Below, piece by piece: positions 1-10,076 of a stretch of DNA of 64,000 nucleotides. Where the stretch lies: assembly GCA_001771815.1 (NCBI GenBank), contig MEPU01000008.1, positions 1-64,000 on the forward strand. The letters are read 5' to 3'. Position numbers and translations under genes: made by a program. Below the pieces are notes generated by a model, which worked only from the letters and a program-made list of their open reading frames with translations, did not search any database and had not been told where the DNA came from. The DNA is from Bdellovibrionales bacterium RIFCSPHIGHO2_01_FULL_40_29. Its GTDB lineage: Bacteria > Bdellovibrionota > Bdellovibrionia > Bdellovibrionales > Bdellovibrionaceae. Each line of letters opens with the position of its first letter. The first letter of the stretch is position 1.

Positions 1-117
1 GTTGCGTGAATAGAAATCTCAATTATTTATTAAGATTATAACTGCAATGCGCAAGTGGAATGCGGATAGGGCTCAGTTTTTTTCGTGTCTGGAAGACCCA
101 CTCATGTGGGGCAGTTT

Positions 118-327
118 CTACTTTTTAGATTGTGGAACTGAGGCTATCTCGCGCGATGGAGCTTGGTTCATAGAACCCAAAAAAATTCCAAGCCCTAAAA
201 TCAAAAACGCAAATAAGGCAGCCATCAGATGTTGTTTTTGGTTCAGAAGACTCTCATTTTTATAAACCACACTCACATCCTGAACCATCGATTCAATCTG
301 TGGCTGATCTCTGTAGGCCTTTGTCAT
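118..327 (-). CDS. Small single-pass membrane protein, unknown function
   Basis: A 69-residue reading frame follows the symporter gene on the same strand. Residues 1-30 are polar, then comes one hydrophobic helix at about 34-52 (HLMAALFAFLILGLGIFLGS), then a short polar tail. This N-in or N-out single-pass pattern is typical of small inner-membrane proteins, but no family is recognised. The spacing of about 50 bp after the symporter stop allows cotranscription. No clear Shine-Dalgarno sequence precedes the ATG, so the start is uncertain. It is called real because of strand, position and a plausible membrane topology. It could still be a chance frame. Confidence 0.42.
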   Translation of the reverse strand: MTKAYRDQPQIESMVQDVSVVYKNESLLNQKQHLMAALFAFLILGLGIFLGSMNQAPSREIASVPQSKK

Positions 328-374
328 AGTGACTTATCGGTAAAATAAAAAATCTCTGAAGATTTTCGGATGTC

Positions 375-1742
375 CTAATATGAAACGAACTCAAATAATT
401 GAAACCCAAGCCCCAGCAAAATAACAATAGGGACGACCCATTTTAATGCAAATCTCCAATGCGTGTACATATTGTAACTTGTTGGACTAGCATCTTGAAC
501 AAAAAGTTTTTTCCGATCAGCTTCTGTCAGAGATAAAAGAGCTATAATAACCATTCCTAAGCCTGCAATAGGTAACAGACCATTAATAAGGAATGAATCC
601 ATAGTCTCGATAAATCCCTGTCCATGAACTTTGAAACTCTTAAAAAGCGTGCCTGAAAAAGCTGGGATCACTGTTAATCCCAAAATGAAAAAACCCGCTA
701 TCCACGCGGAAAGAGATCTTTTTAATTCCGGTTTTTTTTCAACTAAGTTCGCCGTCACTGTTTCTAGCAATCCAATACTGGCATTCAGGGCTGCTAACCA
801 CAAACAAAGAAAAAAAATCAGTCCAAAAAAAACGCCACCCTTTTCCCTAGCTAAAAACTGAGGAAGCACTTCGAAAAGCAAACTCGGATCTGTCAGCGGC
901 TTCTTTGAACTTGAAAAAGCAATCGGAAAAATAAGTAACACGGCTAGAATGGATATCAACGTGTCTACAAAAGTTACTCGAAAGCCAATAACCGGCAGTT
1001 TTTCATCTTTTTTAAAATAGGATCCAAATGTAACCATGGTTCCAAATCCTAAAGAAAGCGTAAAAAACACATGTCCCACAGCATGACCAATCGATGCCCA
1101 TGTCAGTTTAGAAAAATCGGGATAAAATAAAAATCTTAAAACATCGGGCGTGGAATCTAAGGACAATGATTTGACTAAAAGAATAATAACAAGAATTCCA
1201 AATAACGGAAGAATCGAAGCAATCCAGCGCTCCACACCTTCGGCAAATCCTTTTACAACAATAACAATTGAAATCAGCAAATGCACACTCGCCAACAGAA
1301 ACTGCAACCAAGAGTTTTGATAGAGAGTCATCATAGATGTTTGACTCAGATATGAAATGGGTTGAGCCTGAAATAAACTCAATAAAAACTGCGTCAAGTA
1401 ATGAAGAACCCATCCGCAAATGACCGAGTAATAGGCCAAAGTCACAGCACTGATAAAAACACTCAGCCATCCAAAAAGATGAATAGGTCTCTTGTACTGC
1501 AATGCCACACGTTTAGATGCTTTTAAAATGCTGACACCCGTAAAGTGCCCAATCATCAATTCTGCGATCAACAATGTTAGTCCCACCGTGAATGCTAAAA
1601 AAACGTAAAGCAGCAAGAAGGCACCACCACCATTTTCTCCAACAATATACGGAAATCGCCATAAATTACCTAGGCCACAGGCGCTACCAATAGCTAAAAG
1701 ATAAAATGACAGCCGATTCCGCCACGAAGATTTTCGAGACAT
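375..1742 (-). CDS. Neurotransmitter:sodium symporter (NSS/SNF) family transporter
   Basis: The 455-residue protein is a Na+-coupled importer of the LeuT-fold NSS family, which usually carries amino acids or related amines across the inner membrane. The first helix carries the family signature GSACGLGNLWRFP at about residues 18-30. This includes the unwound-helix Gly and Asn that in LeuT bind sodium and substrate, and ENGGGAF follows. A TM6-like segment HVFFTLSLGFGTMVTFGSY lies near residue 225. About eleven or twelve hydrophobic segments are visible, the usual number for bacterial members. The ATG overlaps the der stop (TGATG), so it is the last large gene of the tRNA-modification/GTPase operon. 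Its substrate cannot be read from the sequence. Confidence 0.9.
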   Translation of the reverse strand: MSRKSSWRNRLSFYLLAIGSACGLGNLWRFPYIVGENGGGAFLLLYVFLAFTVGLTLLIAELMIGHFTGVSILKASKRVALQYKRPIHLFGWLSVFISAVTLAYYSVICGWVLHYLTQFLLSLFQAQPISYLSQTSMMTLYQNSWLQFLLASVHLLISIVIVVKGFAEGVERWIASILPLFGILVIILLVKSLSLDSTPDVLRFLFYPDFSKLTWASIGHAVGHVFFTLSLGFGTMVTFGSYFKKDEKLPVIGFRVTFVDTLISILAVLLIFPIAFSSSKKPLTDPSLLFEVLPQFLAREKGGVFFGLIFFLCLWLAALNASIGLLETVTANLVEKKPELKRSLSAWIAGFFILGLTVIPAFSGTLFKSFKVHGQGFIETMDSFLINGLLPIAGLGMVIIALLSLTEADRKKLFVQDASPTSYNMYTHWRFALKWVVPIVILLGLGFQLFEFVSY

Positions 1743-3112
1743 CAGTCTGGCGCCTTGCCACCACTTCGAGTTTTCATACAGAAAATTCGAATCGGTGTTC
1801 CGTGAAGATTGTATTCTTGCTTCAAGTGCTTGATTAAGAATCGTCGATAAGATGGACTCACGCCATCAGGATGATTGGCAAAAGCAATGAATGCCGGTGG
1901 TTTTTGATATGTTTGAGTGACATAATAGAACTTCACATTCTTTACACCCCAAACTGGAGCCGGTGTTTTACGAATCGTATCAAAAAAGAAAATATTCAAT
2001 TCATTCGTTGAAATGCGGAAATTCACATTGTCAGTGACTTTTTCGATCATTTTAAAAAGATCTGGAATGCCAGCACCTGTTTCAGCCGAAGTGAAAACAA
2101 TATTCACATCCGTAAAGAAGTGAAATACTTTTTCAACTTGCGCTCTAAAGGTTTCTCGATAGTTTTCAACCTCATGACCTGCCAGATCTGATTTATTGGC
2201 AACAATAATAACACCTTTATGGTCATCTAAGATAGCTTCCATAATTTTAGCATCTTGCTCTGATGGTCCAGTCACGCCATCAATAACCAAAAGCACCATA
2301 TCCGCTCGGCGGATGGATTCTTTGGATTTAAATGCCGAAATAATTTCAACATCTTCTTCCCGTTTTGATTGTCGACGAAGTCCCGCAGTATCCACAATCA
2401 CATAATTTCTGTTATTATAAATAAATGGAGAATCCACAGAATCAACTGTGGTTCCAGCAACTTCTGAAACCAGCATACGATGAACACCTAAAAGACGGTT
2501 GCACAACGAGCTTTTTCCAACATTGGGCTTTCCCACCATAGCAATACGCATTCCCTCTTTCATGTGTGCCGTTTGCTCTGGAATATTCTTGTGCAGCCAT
2601 TCCATGATCTCTGCCAAACCCCCACGTTGTTCAAAAGACGCCGCAACGATATCCAGTCCAAATTCATAAAAATCGGCTTTTGCAATATCTTGCTCGTGCT
2701 GTTTATCGACCTTATTGATAATCAATAACATAGGCTTACCTGTTTGCTTGGCAATTTTAATGATATCACGGTCTTCAGGCACCAACCCTGCTCGGCCATC
2801 CATCACAAGCAATATAAAATCCACTGTGAATAAAAAATCAGTCACCTGCTCTTTGATGAGCTTCGAGAAAAGATCTTGCGACTCAGTCAATCCACCCGTA
2901 TCGATCAAATCAAACTTCTTCCCCCACACATCGACGGGTTCAATCAAGATATCCCGAGTCACTCCAGGTTGATTCTTCACGACTGATTTTCGAGAATTTG
3001 TTAAAATATTAAAGAGCGTCGACTTACCTACATTGGGTCGCCCAATAATGGCAACCTTTGTAGCAAACTGCGCATCATAATCTAAAATCATATTATTTTC
3101 GTTCGATGACAT
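1742..3112 (-). CDS. der: Ribosome biogenesis GTPase Der (EngA)
   Basis: Der is the double-domain GTPase needed for maturation of the 50S subunit. The 456-residue protein has two consecutive G domains. The first has GRPNVGKST near residue 24, DTGG and NKVD. The second has GKPNVGKSS near residue 194, DTAG and NKSD. A C-terminal KH-like domain of about 110 residues follows. Length and domain order match the family. It overlaps the end of era by 20 bp and the start of the NSS gene by 1 bp, so the three are probably translated in a coupled way. Two other ribosome/RNA genes (era, rnc) lie immediately upstream. Confidence 0.97.
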   Translation of the reverse strand: MSSNENNMILDYDAQFATKVAIIGRPNVGKSTLFNILTNSRKSVVKNQPGVTRDILIEPVDVWGKKFDLIDTGGLTESQDLFSKLIKEQVTDFLFTVDFILLVMDGRAGLVPEDRDIIKIAKQTGKPMLLIINKVDKQHEQDIAKADFYEFGLDIVAASFEQRGGLAEIMEWLHKNIPEQTAHMKEGMRIAMVGKPNVGKSSLCNRLLGVHRMLVSEVAGTTVDSVDSPFIYNNRNYVIVDTAGLRRQSKREEDVEIISAFKSKESIRRADMVLLVIDGVTGPSEQDAKIMEAILDDHKGVIIVANKSDLAGHEVENYRETFRAQVEKVFHFFTDVNIVFTSAETGAGIPDLFKMIEKVTDNVNFRISTNELNIFFFDTIRKTPAPVWGVKNVKFYYVTQTYQKPPAFIAFANHPDGVSPSYRRFLIKHLKQEYNLHGTPIRIFCMKTRSGGKAPD

Positions 3113-3995
3113 AACCGAGTTCCTTCATGGTTTGTAAATGTTCAAACCAGTTATCTTTGACGACCACATTAACTTCTAGAAATATTTTTTCACCAATAAT
3201 TTTTTCAAGTTCTTGACGGCTCTTTTGTGAAATCTTCTTAATTAATTCTGCGCCCTTGCCGATAAGAATAGGCTTCTGACTGTCCTTAGCGACCAATACA
3301 TCCACATATATCTTGGGACATGGTTTTGCTTCTTCATCATACTTCCGAACCTGAACAGCCAACTGATAAGGAATTTCATAGTTTAAATTTTCAAAACACT
3401 GCTCTCGAACAATCTCAGCCACAAGCTCGCGCATATTTTCAGTTGTATAAATATCATCCTCATAAAGCGGATGAGTGGCCTCAGGCAAAATGTCTTCGAT
3501 CGCTTTCAGAAAGTCTGTTCGGTAATCATCTTCTGGCTTCTGTGTTGAAATCAAAATAGCTTTTCCACCGAATTTTTGGATCATTTCTTTTAAAATCAAA
3601 ACGCGATGAAATTTCTCATCCAAATCAATTTTGTTAATAACCGCAACCCATGGTTTTCTTGAACTTTTCACCATCTCGAGAATCTGCTCAGCCTCTTCGG
3701 CTGTTCCTTGGTCTAAACTGAGTACCGCAACAAGGGCATCGCTCTCTCGAATGACATCCATGGCTTCTTTTTCAAGGAATGAATTCAATCCTTTTGTTGC
3801 CTTGATCACTCCAGGGGCATCAATGAAAACAATCTGGGCCTGCTCTGCCGTATGAATTCCCAAAATACGACGGCGGGTGGTTTGAGGTTTATTGGTAACA
3901 ATAGATACTTTTTCTTTTATAATGTAGTTCATCAGAGAACTTTTTCCAGCATTCGGCTGCCCGATTAAACCTACATATCCAGCTTTGTAACTCAT
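3093..3995 (-). CDS. era: GTPase Era
   Basis: Era is a membrane-associated GTPase that binds the 3' end of 16S rRNA and checks 30S maturation. The 300-residue protein carries GQPNAGKSS (G1) near residue 12, DAPG (G3) near 60 and NKID (G4) near 122. A C-terminal type-II KH domain follows with the GKGAELIKKI loop that contacts rRNA. Length is normal for the family. The order rnc-era, with rnc 11 bp upstream on the same strand, is a widespread arrangement. The der start codon lies inside the last codons of era. Confidence 0.97.
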   Translation of the reverse strand: MSYKAGYVGLIGQPNAGKSSLMNYIIKEKVSIVTNKPQTTRRRILGIHTAEQAQIVFIDAPGVIKATKGLNSFLEKEAMDVIRESDALVAVLSLDQGTAEEAEQILEMVKSSRKPWVAVINKIDLDEKFHRVLILKEMIQKFGGKAILISTQKPEDDYRTDFLKAIEDILPEATHPLYEDDIYTTENMRELVAEIVREQCFENLNYEIPYQLAVQVRKYDEEAKPCPKIYVDVLVAKDSQKPILIGKGAELIKKISQKSRQELEKIIGEKIFLEVNVVVKDNWFEHLQTMKELGYVIERK

Positions 3996-4006
3996 TTATT
4001 TTCCTA

Positions 4007-4714
4007 TCACGATTTCTTTTCGTTTTTTAATATTGTTAAGTAAAACTCAGCAGCTAACTGTTCTGCGCGCTTTTTGCTGCTTCCTTCAGCGCGGGTTTTT
4101 TCTTCGTTATTTAATTTCAGTGCCACTAAAAAACTGGGCTGATGCGGTGGTCCCATCGTCATCACGATCTCGTAGGTCGGTGTTCCCATTTTATACTTTT
4201 GAGTGATTTCTTGAAGTCGTGTTTTATAATCCGTTTCAAAACCACTTTCCTGATCCAACTTAAAATTTAACTTTTTGAAATGACTCATTACAAAACTTTG
4301 AGTGACTTGATAGTTTGAATCCAAATAAACAGCACCAACAATGGCTTCAAAGCACGAGGCCAGAACGCGCGGTTTTAAATGAGAATTTTGTTTGCGTTCG
4401 CCGGAACCCAGAATGATTTCATCTTCCAGATGACAATTCAGTGCCAACTGATTCAAGGTGTTTTGATTAACCAGGCTGGCACGCTTTTTACTGAGCAAGC
4501 CCTCGTTATCCTGCGGATAAATCTTGAATAAGTCTTCTGCGATAATGAAATTAAGAATAGAATCCCCTAAAAATTCAAGACGTTCAAAATCTGGAATCCC
4601 TTGATTTGAATCCACGCAAAAACTTTTATGAGTCATCGCTTCAATAAGGAACTGCTTGTTCTTGAACGCATATCCAATATTTTTCTCAACGGGACTTTTC
4701 AACACATCAAACAT
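4007..4714 (-). CDS. rnc: Ribonuclease III
   Basis: RNase III cleaves double-stranded RNA, including pre-rRNA. The 235-residue protein has the catalytic domain with the signature ERLEFLGDSILNF near residues 44-56, which carries the conserved acidic metal ligands. A C-terminal dsRNA-binding domain runs from about 160 to 230 and ends in the typical GSSKKRAEQLAAE helix. AGGAG lies 6 nt upstream of the ATG, which supports this start although it overlaps the mtaB end by 8 bp. Its place between mtaB and era fits a ribosome and RNA maturation operon. Confidence 0.97.
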   Translation of the reverse strand: MFDVLKSPVEKNIGYAFKNKQFLIEAMTHKSFCVDSNQGIPDFERLEFLGDSILNFIIAEDLFKIYPQDNEGLLSKKRASLVNQNTLNQLALNCHLEDEIILGSGERKQNSHLKPRVLASCFEAIVGAVYLDSNYQVTQSFVMSHFKKLNFKLDQESGFETDYKTRLQEITQKYKMGTPTYEIVMTMGPPHQPSFLVALKLNNEEKTRAEGSSKKRAEQLAAEFYLTILKNEKKS

Positions 4715-6029
4715 GAAGATCTCCTAAAAGAATCACATCTGAATTATTCAATACCTGAACATCGCGAATTAAAACCTGGCGAATTTCATTTTTTTCAACT
4801 GACAACGAATTAAACTTTACAGACCAGTAATCTGCCGACAGTCCATCATACCTTTTACTCTCGCTATTTAATGTTAAAATGGATTTGATTTGCCCCCGCT
4901 GCTTGAGTGCTTCACTTTGATGACGGTGTAAACTCAACTCACGCAGACGAGCTCCACGTTGTTTACGAATATGAAATGGAATCTGTTTCATCTGCACAGC
5001 TCGAGTCCCTGACCGCTCGCTGTAGGGAAAGACATGCAATCGTGTCCATGGAGAATCCGATAACACACGGTACGTGTTTTCAAATTGCTCATCGCTCTCT
5101 GTTGGGAACCCTGCAATAACATCCATACCTACAAAAGCATTTGGCACATGCTTTTGTATCTGTTCCAAAGAATTCTGAACTTCAAGAGACGTGTACTTCC
5201 GTTTCATCTGGTGCAAAACTTCCGTATCTGCACTTTGAATACTCATATGAAAATGAGCGCAGAGTCGAGGATCCTGATACAATTGCAATAATCGATCACT
5301 CAGCTCGATGGGCTCTAGAGAAGACAACCGAATCCTCTGAATTTTAGTTTTTTTCAAAACATTCTCAACCAGATCCTCTAGATTTTTTTTATTTCCGAAT
5401 ACGAGATCCTCGTAATCCCCAATATGGACACCCGTCAGAACTACTTCTTTAATCTGTTGTGTTTCCAGTTCGCGAATTTTCTGGACGATCAAATCCATTG
5501 GAATTGATCGACTTTTCCCGCGTGCATAGGGAATAATGCAAAACGTACAGAAGCTATTGCAACCATCTTGAATCTTTAAAAAACTTCGCGTGTGAAGTGT
5601 TTCTGTTCCTCCACCCGCTTCCAAATCATCTTTATGAAAAATATTTGACTTGAAAACCTTTTCCTTCACTTCACCCTTGAAGTACTGGTCCATAATCTGT
5701 GGCAGCAAACCCTTGTGAGAATTCGCAACAACCAAATCGGCACCTGGTAAATTTTTAAAAGCATCGGTATCCACCTGTGCTGCACATCCAGTAACCACAA
5801 TGGTTGCGAGTGGATACTCAGCTTTTATTTTTCGAATCATACGGACAGCCTGCTGAGTGGCCTCAGCTGTCACTGCACATGTATTCAAAACGTGTATTTG
5901 AGTCTTTCTCGAGGTCAAATTCTGACTGAGATTTTTTTGAATCAACCCCGTGTCGTAAGTATTCACCTTACAACCGAAAGTATGCATAATGAAATCACCA
6001 GATTGAGTATTCATGTGAGAGTTATCCAT
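4707..6029 (-). CDS. mtaB: tRNA (t6A37) methylthiotransferase MtaB
   Basis: MtaB is a radical-SAM enzyme that adds a methylthio group to t6A37 of tRNA. In this 440-residue protein the N-terminal MTTase domain provides three cluster ligands (FGCKVN, NTCAV, TGCA). The radical-SAM triad is [16 protein letters not shown] near residue 155, and a TRAM-like C-terminal part follows. The FGCKVN spelling and the RGKSRS stretch fit the MtaB branch better than MiaB or RimO. It lies directly after mnmA with a 19 bp overlap, so two thiolation enzymes sit together with a sulfur donor. TsaE, needed for its t6A substrate, is also encoded in this window. Confidence 0.92.
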   Translation of the reverse strand: MDNSHMNTQSGDFIMHTFGCKVNTYDTGLIQKNLSQNLTSRKTQIHVLNTCAVTAEATQQAVRMIRKIKAEYPLATIVVTGCAAQVDTDAFKNLPGADLVVANSHKGLLPQIMDQYFKGEVKEKVFKSNIFHKDDLEAGGGTETLHTRSFLKIQDGCNSFCTFCIIPYARGKSRSIPMDLIVQKIRELETQQIKEVVLTGVHIGDYEDLVFGNKKNLEDLVENVLKKTKIQRIRLSSLEPIELSDRLLQLYQDPRLCAHFHMSIQSADTEVLHQMKRKYTSLEVQNSLEQIQKHVPNAFVGMDVIAGFPTESDEQFENTYRVLSDSPWTRLHVFPYSERSGTRAVQMKQIPFHIRKQRGARLRELSLHRHQSEALKQRGQIKSILTLNSESKRYDGLSADYWSVKFNSLSVEKNEIRQVLIRDVQVLNNSDVILLGDLHV

Positions 6030-7114
6030 CCACCACCAATAAGTTTTTGATTTTGATAAATCACTGCCGCCTGCCCAGGAGTTATCGCTCGCTGTGGCTC
6101 TGCAAAGTGAATTGTAAATCCACTTTCATTTTTCTTAATTTTTGCGGGTGCACCTTGATGCTGATATCGGACCTTCACTTGATAGTCCGCATCTTCAGAC
6201 AAATCTGAAAGCAAATGAGCTTCAATAATTTGAACTTCATTTTTGTAAAGATACTTTTCCTCACCAACCCAAACGGAATTATCTTGAGCATCAATCTTGA
6301 TCACAAATAATTTCTCGTGATACGTCATCCCTAGACCTTTACTTTGTCCAATCGTGTAAAGATGAATTCCATCATGAGGTGCCATGATCTCACCATCAGG
6401 AAATCGCTTTAATAAACCTTTCTTCGTCGCTAAAATCTCACTGGAGACATTTTCCTTGATAAACACATCGTATCCCTTGTTGCCAACAAAGCAGATCCCT
6501 TGCGAGTCTTTCTTCTTAGCTACAACCAATTGCTTTGCTTGCGCGATCTCGCGCACTTGTGGTTTCTTCAGGTGACCAATTGGAAACAACAACTTGGGTA
6601 CAATTTCCGGATCAATCGTGAAAAGGAAATACGTTTGATCTTTCCAGTCATCAGTTGAAGTCATGATGTGAGATTTTTGATTTGAGTCCGTTACGATCTG
6701 AGCATAGTGCCCCGTCGCTAAATAATCGCAATCCAGTTCTTTCATTTTTTGAATCAGATGATCAAATTTTAAATACGTATTGCAATTCACGCAAGGAAGC
6801 GGCGTTTGCCCCTGCAAGTACGCATTCAAAAATGGATCAATCACACTGGCTTTAAACTTAGCTTCACAGTTTAAAACATAAAATGGAATACCCAGAAGAT
6901 CGGCAACACTTCGTGCGTCGTCAACATCAACGCTGGAGCAACAAGTTCCGCTACCTTCTGTAATATCACAACTCGAGTAATCCCAAACCTGCATGGTCGC
7001 ACCAATGACATCGTACCCTTGGTCCACCAGAAGGCTTGCCGCAACAGAGCTATCCACTCCGCCGCTCATGGCAACTAGAACTCGACCTTTTGAATTTTTC
7101 TTAACTAATGGCAT
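6011..7114 (-). CDS. mnmA: tRNA-specific 2-thiouridylase MnmA
   Basis: MnmA activates U34 of tRNA with ATP and inserts sulfur to give s2U34. The PP-loop [11 protein letters not shown] lies near residue 15. The first catalytic cysteine is in PCVNCN near residue 108 and the second in GICFVG near residue 208, as expected for the disulfide-relay mechanism. The 367-residue length and C-terminal beta-barrel region are normal. The start overlaps the end of the cysteine desulfurase gene by 14 bp, which suggests translational coupling to its sulfur source. Confidence 0.97.
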   Translation of the reverse strand: MPLVKKNSKGRVLVAMSGGVDSSVAASLLVDQGYDVIGATMQVWDYSSCDITEGSGTCCSSVDVDDARSVADLLGIPFYVLNCEAKFKASVIDPFLNAYLQGQTPLPCVNCNTYLKFDHLIQKMKELDCDYLATGHYAQIVTDSNQKSHIMTSTDDWKDQTYFLFTIDPEIVPKLLFPIGHLKKPQVREIAQAKQLVVAKKKDSQGICFVGNKGYDVFIKENVSSEILATKKGLLKRFPDGEIMAPHDGIHLYTIGQSKGLGMTYHEKLFVIKIDAQDNSVWVGEEKYLYKNEVQIIEAHLLSDLSEDADYQVKVRYQHQGAPAKIKKNESGFTIHFAEPQRAITPGQAAVIYQNQKLIGGGWITLT

Positions 7115-8294
7115 ATTGTTTTTCTTCTTTTTTAAGAGCTCTTAATTTTTCAACAACTTCAGTCAGTGTGCTGACAAATTTTTGAATCTGTGATTCATCT
7201 GTCCCCCATCCCAAGCTGATACGCAGCGAATGTTGCGCTTCAGCACGGGTTAATCCCAACGCCAGCAATACAGGGCTTGGCTCAGGATTTCCGCTACTGC
7301 AAGCAGCTCCAGTACTGACTGAGAAGCCTTTTAAATCCAAACTCATCAACATCGTTTCACCGTCAGCATCATCAATAATCAAACTGGATGTATTACTTAA
7401 TCGAGGTGATTTTTGAGCTGTCACAGTCACTCTCGGAATTTTTTCAAGAATCATTTTTTCCATGAGATCACGAAGACGTGTCATTTCTAAAATTTTCCGA
7501 TCTGCCTGTCCAAATGAATCCAACACAATACCTAAACTTGCAATACCCAGAATATTTTCCGTTCCTCCGCGCCGTGATCGCTCTTGACCGCCACCATGAA
7601 TCAGAGGAATCCAGGGAGCGCTTTTTTTAGCAAAAACAATTCCAGTTCCCTTAAGAGCATAAAACTTGTGAGCCGAGAACGTAGCATAATCGACACCTAA
7701 TGAATTAAAATCTAATTTCATTTTTCCGGGCATTTGAACACAGTCCGAGTGCATCAAGGCGCCATGAGCATGTGCGATCTGACTTAATTCTTGAATTGGA
7801 AACACTGTGCCCGTTTCATTGTTTGCAATCATCACTGAAATAAGAGCCGTTCGATTGGAAATTTCTGCGCGAACAAAATTTAAGTCTAAAGCACCATCCC
7901 TAGATACGGGAATCAATTTTAAAACAGCTCCCAGTGATTTCAGATACTCTGCAGATTTCATAACACTTGGATGTTCAATTTGACTGATCATAATTTCGGA
8001 TCGATCTAAGCCCCGTTCTAACCAAACTGATTTTAAAATGGTGTTGTTTCCTTCACTCGCACCAGAATTAAAAATAATTTCAAGTGGCGAACACCCTAAA
8101 AACTCGGCAAACTTTTGACGAGATTCACGCAGGTGTTTTTTTCCAGGACGACTGCTGGCGTGAATGGAAGATGGATTTCCCCAGAGTTCAAATAATTCCA
8201 TCCACTTTTCTTTGAGCGAACTTGAAAGCGGAGTCGTCGCATTATGATCTAAATAAATGCGCTGTGGAGGTGTATTTTCAAATTCATTTTGCAT
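7101..8294 (-). CDS. iscS: Cysteine desulfurase (IscS/NifS type)
   Basis: This PLP enzyme takes sulfur from cysteine and carries it as a persulfide. The 397-residue protein starts its fold with [11 protein letters not shown]. It has the PLP lysine in the [12 protein letters not shown] segment near residue 208, and the mobile loop with the active cysteine in [14 protein letters not shown] near residue 332. The loop spelling is as close to NifS as to IscS, so the symbol indicates function class rather than strict orthology. It is the first large gene of the operon, and mnmA follows immediately, so its most likely local job is to supply sulfur for tRNA thiolation. No iscU or iscA gene is next to it. 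Confidence 0.93.
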   Translation of the reverse strand: MQNEFENTPPQRIYLDHNATTPLSSSLKEKWMELFELWGNPSSIHASSRPGKKHLRESRQKFAEFLGCSPLEIIFNSGASEGNNTILKSVWLERGLDRSEIMISQIEHPSVMKSAEYLKSLGAVLKLIPVSRDGALDLNFVRAEISNRTALISVMIANNETGTVFPIQELSQIAHAHGALMHSDCVQMPGKMKLDFNSLGVDYATFSAHKFYALKGTGIVFAKKSAPWIPLIHGGGQERSRRGGTENILGIASLGIVLDSFGQADRKILEMTRLRDLMEKMILEKIPRVTVTAQKSPRLSNTSSLIIDDADGETMLMSLDLKGFSVSTGAACSSGNPEPSPVLLALGLTRAEAQHSLRISLGWGTDESQIQKFVSTLTEVVEKLRALKKEEKQYAIS

Positions 8295-8347
8295 AGCGTC
8301 TCTATGTACACGAAATTGAAATATTTGAAAAGTTTTAAGGTGTTAGC

Positions 8348-8566
8348 TTAGGCTTTAAAGGTTTTTTTCTGATAGGGACGTTCTCGGAGCGGAGGGCAAA
8401 CTGGACCTTTGGGCTGCATTTTACGGTACTCGGACTCACTTGGAAGCGTTAGAGCCTGTTGAGGGTCATCGACCCTAATGACTGAAAATACCAAAATCGT
8501 GAGTATTATTAGCAGTATAGGCAACTTTCTATCACAGTTTTCTAGTTCCATACCAATAAGAAACAA
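8348..8566 (-). CDS. Small membrane-anchored protein, unknown function
   Basis: A 72-residue frame lies 53 bp upstream of the desulfurase gene on the same strand. It has one hydrophobic segment (LPILLIILTILVFSVI, residues about 15-30) and a proline- and charge-rich tail of about 40 residues. An internal ATG at codon 6 is an alternative start. No family is recognised. Position and topology make a small inner-membrane protein plausible, but a chance frame cannot be excluded. Confidence 0.42.
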   Translation of the reverse strand: MFLIGMELENCDRKLPILLIILTILVFSVIRVDDPQQALTLPSESEYRKMQPKGPVCPPLRERPYQKKTFKA

Positions 8567-8638
8567 ATTTCAGTATGGGCGGTTAATCGCCTTATAGTTT
8601 TTTCAAGAACTATCTCCAGTAAACCGAAGAGTTCCTTA

Positions 8639-9619
8639 ATGAATTATGAAAATATCAATCTCAACTGGGAAGAAGTCTTTCTGCAAGAATCTATCGATCT
8701 TGAAGAAAAAATGATATCTCTTCATTTAGAAGACTATAAAAAATCCCGACTTCGCATTTCACTCGAGAATAATATTCTCAATTGGAGCAAATACCAGTCT
8801 TGGGTTTCAACTCAAATGGGCTGCCCCAGCATCAATCCAAAGATCACATCATCTCAGTTAAGCCAACTTCGCGAACAGGCACAGAACACATTTGAAACAT
8901 ATAAGAACCATGATTTTTGGAATGAAGATCTCATCCCCCTGCAAGTTTGGGATGATCATTTGATTGTCGTTGGACTTGCTTACAATGAAAAATTAGCTAA
9001 AATTCCAGGTTGCATTTTTATTTTAGCCGAACCTTTTATTCTGACTTTTATAGGTGAACAAATTTTTTCAGATACGGAGTCGAGTCAAATCGACCAAGAC
9101 CATTTATCATCACCTGGTTTAAAAGAAGAACCATCAATGCTTGATGGAATCGATTTTGATATATCAGCCCCCGATTTTGATTTTTCAAATACAACTTTGG
9201 TAAAACTAACACCTGAATCCAATTCAAATGGAATTTGGGATTATCTGACGGAACGCCATGACGAGTATACTTTTGAAGCTAAAAAACAGTTTAGCGCCTT
9301 TGTTGTTCTTAAGATTATCAATCATAAAACCACAGTTTTTAAAATGGATTCCGACTTAGAAAAGAAACTAAAGAATCCATCTCTTTTTGAGTATGATCTC
9401 AATGATGAAAGTCCTTTTAAAAGAATCTTTGAAACCGGGGCTTCTGAGTCGTTCAACATTTCGCAAATGCACACTGAAATTTTAGATTATAAATATATTT
9501 GTATCACCGCTCTGAAGCGTGGATCGATAACTGTTGGATTCCTTGTGGGACTTAAATCCAATCAACTTGCAGAAAATGATCAGACTTTATTAGAAGATCT
9601 GGCAAAAGAGTCAGCCTAA
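8639..9619 (+). CDS. Unrecognised acidic protein with GAF-like C-terminal half
   Basis: This 326-residue cytoplasmic protein has no signal peptide and no membrane segment. The N-terminal 110 residues are mainly helical. A strongly acidic linker follows (about residues 140-185, with repeated IDFDIS and PDFDFS-type strings). The last 130 residues read like a small-molecule-binding GAF domain and end in the helix DQTLLEDLAKESA, a common GAF ending. The GAF assignment is inference from pattern only. It is a lone plus-strand gene between two minus-strand operons, and its stop lies 6 bp from the converging tsaE stop. A weak TATAGT -10-like element is seen at 8594-8599. Confidence 0.8.
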   Translation: MNYENINLNWEEVFLQESIDLEEKMISLHLEDYKKSRLRISLENNILNWSKYQSWVSTQMGCPSINPKITSSQLSQLREQAQNTFETYKNHDFWNEDLIPLQVWDDHLIVVGLAYNEKLAKIPGCIFILAEPFILTFIGEQIFSDTESSQIDQDHLSSPGLKEEPSMLDGIDFDISAPDFDFSNTTLVKLTPESNSNGIWDYLTERHDEYTFEAKKQFSAFVVLKIINHKTTVFKMDSDLEKKLKNPSLFEYDLNDESPFKRIFETGASESFNISQMHTEILDYKYICITALKRGSITVGFLVGLKSNQLAENDQTLLEDLAKESA

Positions 9620-9625
9620 TTCAAT

Positions 9626-10075
9626 TTAGTTCAACAAATTCACAGTTACAATTCGTTTTTCACCACTCACCACTTGAAACTGCACATCAAATAATTTCCA
9701 GTCCAATGGTAAATCTTGAATTTCAATTCGAGAAGGCCACTCGATAAAGATCAAACCTCGATCTTTCGCAAAGACATCCCAAAGGCCCGATGTTTCAATG
9801 TCTTCTGCATTCTCCAGTCGATAAAGATCAAAGTGATCAATTTGAATCTGAGTATTTTTATAGCTCTGATGAATAGAAAATGTTGGAGATGATACATTTT
9901 CTATTGCAAAACTTCTGCAGAACTCTTGCACAAAAGTTGTCTTTCCCGCAGCTAAATCTCCATGAAGCAACACGCATGTTTTGACTGATAAAAATGCTTT
10001 CATCGCATGAATAATTTTTTGATAATCGGAGATCTGATCAACTTCAAACTGAAAAAGTGATTTTTTATCGGACAT
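9626..10075 (-). CDS. tsaE: tRNA t6A biosynthesis ATPase TsaE
   Basis: TsaE is the ATPase subunit of the TsaBDE complex that makes t6A37 on ANN-decoding tRNAs. The 149-residue protein has the Walker A motif GDLAAGKTT near residue 40. SSPTF and the DLYRL motif follow, and then IEWPSRI, the family's WPxR signature. Its length is normal. It is the last gene of the long minus-strand cluster, one base after the pdxJ stop. TsaB and TsaD are not in the window. Its product t6A is the substrate of MtaB, encoded nearby. Confidence 0.95.
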   Translation of the reverse strand: MSDKKSLFQFEVDQISDYQKIIHAMKAFLSVKTCVLLHGDLAAGKTTFVQEFCRSFAIENVSSPTFSIHQSYKNTQIQIDHFDLYRLENAEDIETSGLWDVFAKDRGLIFIEWPSRIEIQDLPLDWKLFDVQFQVVSGEKRIVTVNLLN

Positions 10076-10076
10076 G

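Noticed and set aside
92-120. CCCAC-TCAT-GTGGG hairpin as a terminator
   Set aside because: Only 5 bp of stem, and no uninterrupted T-run follows on either strand.
47-265. A 72-codon plus-strand frame at the left edge
   Set aside because: It mostly overlaps the small membrane protein on the minus strand, its C-terminal part looks like noise, and no ribosome binding site is present.
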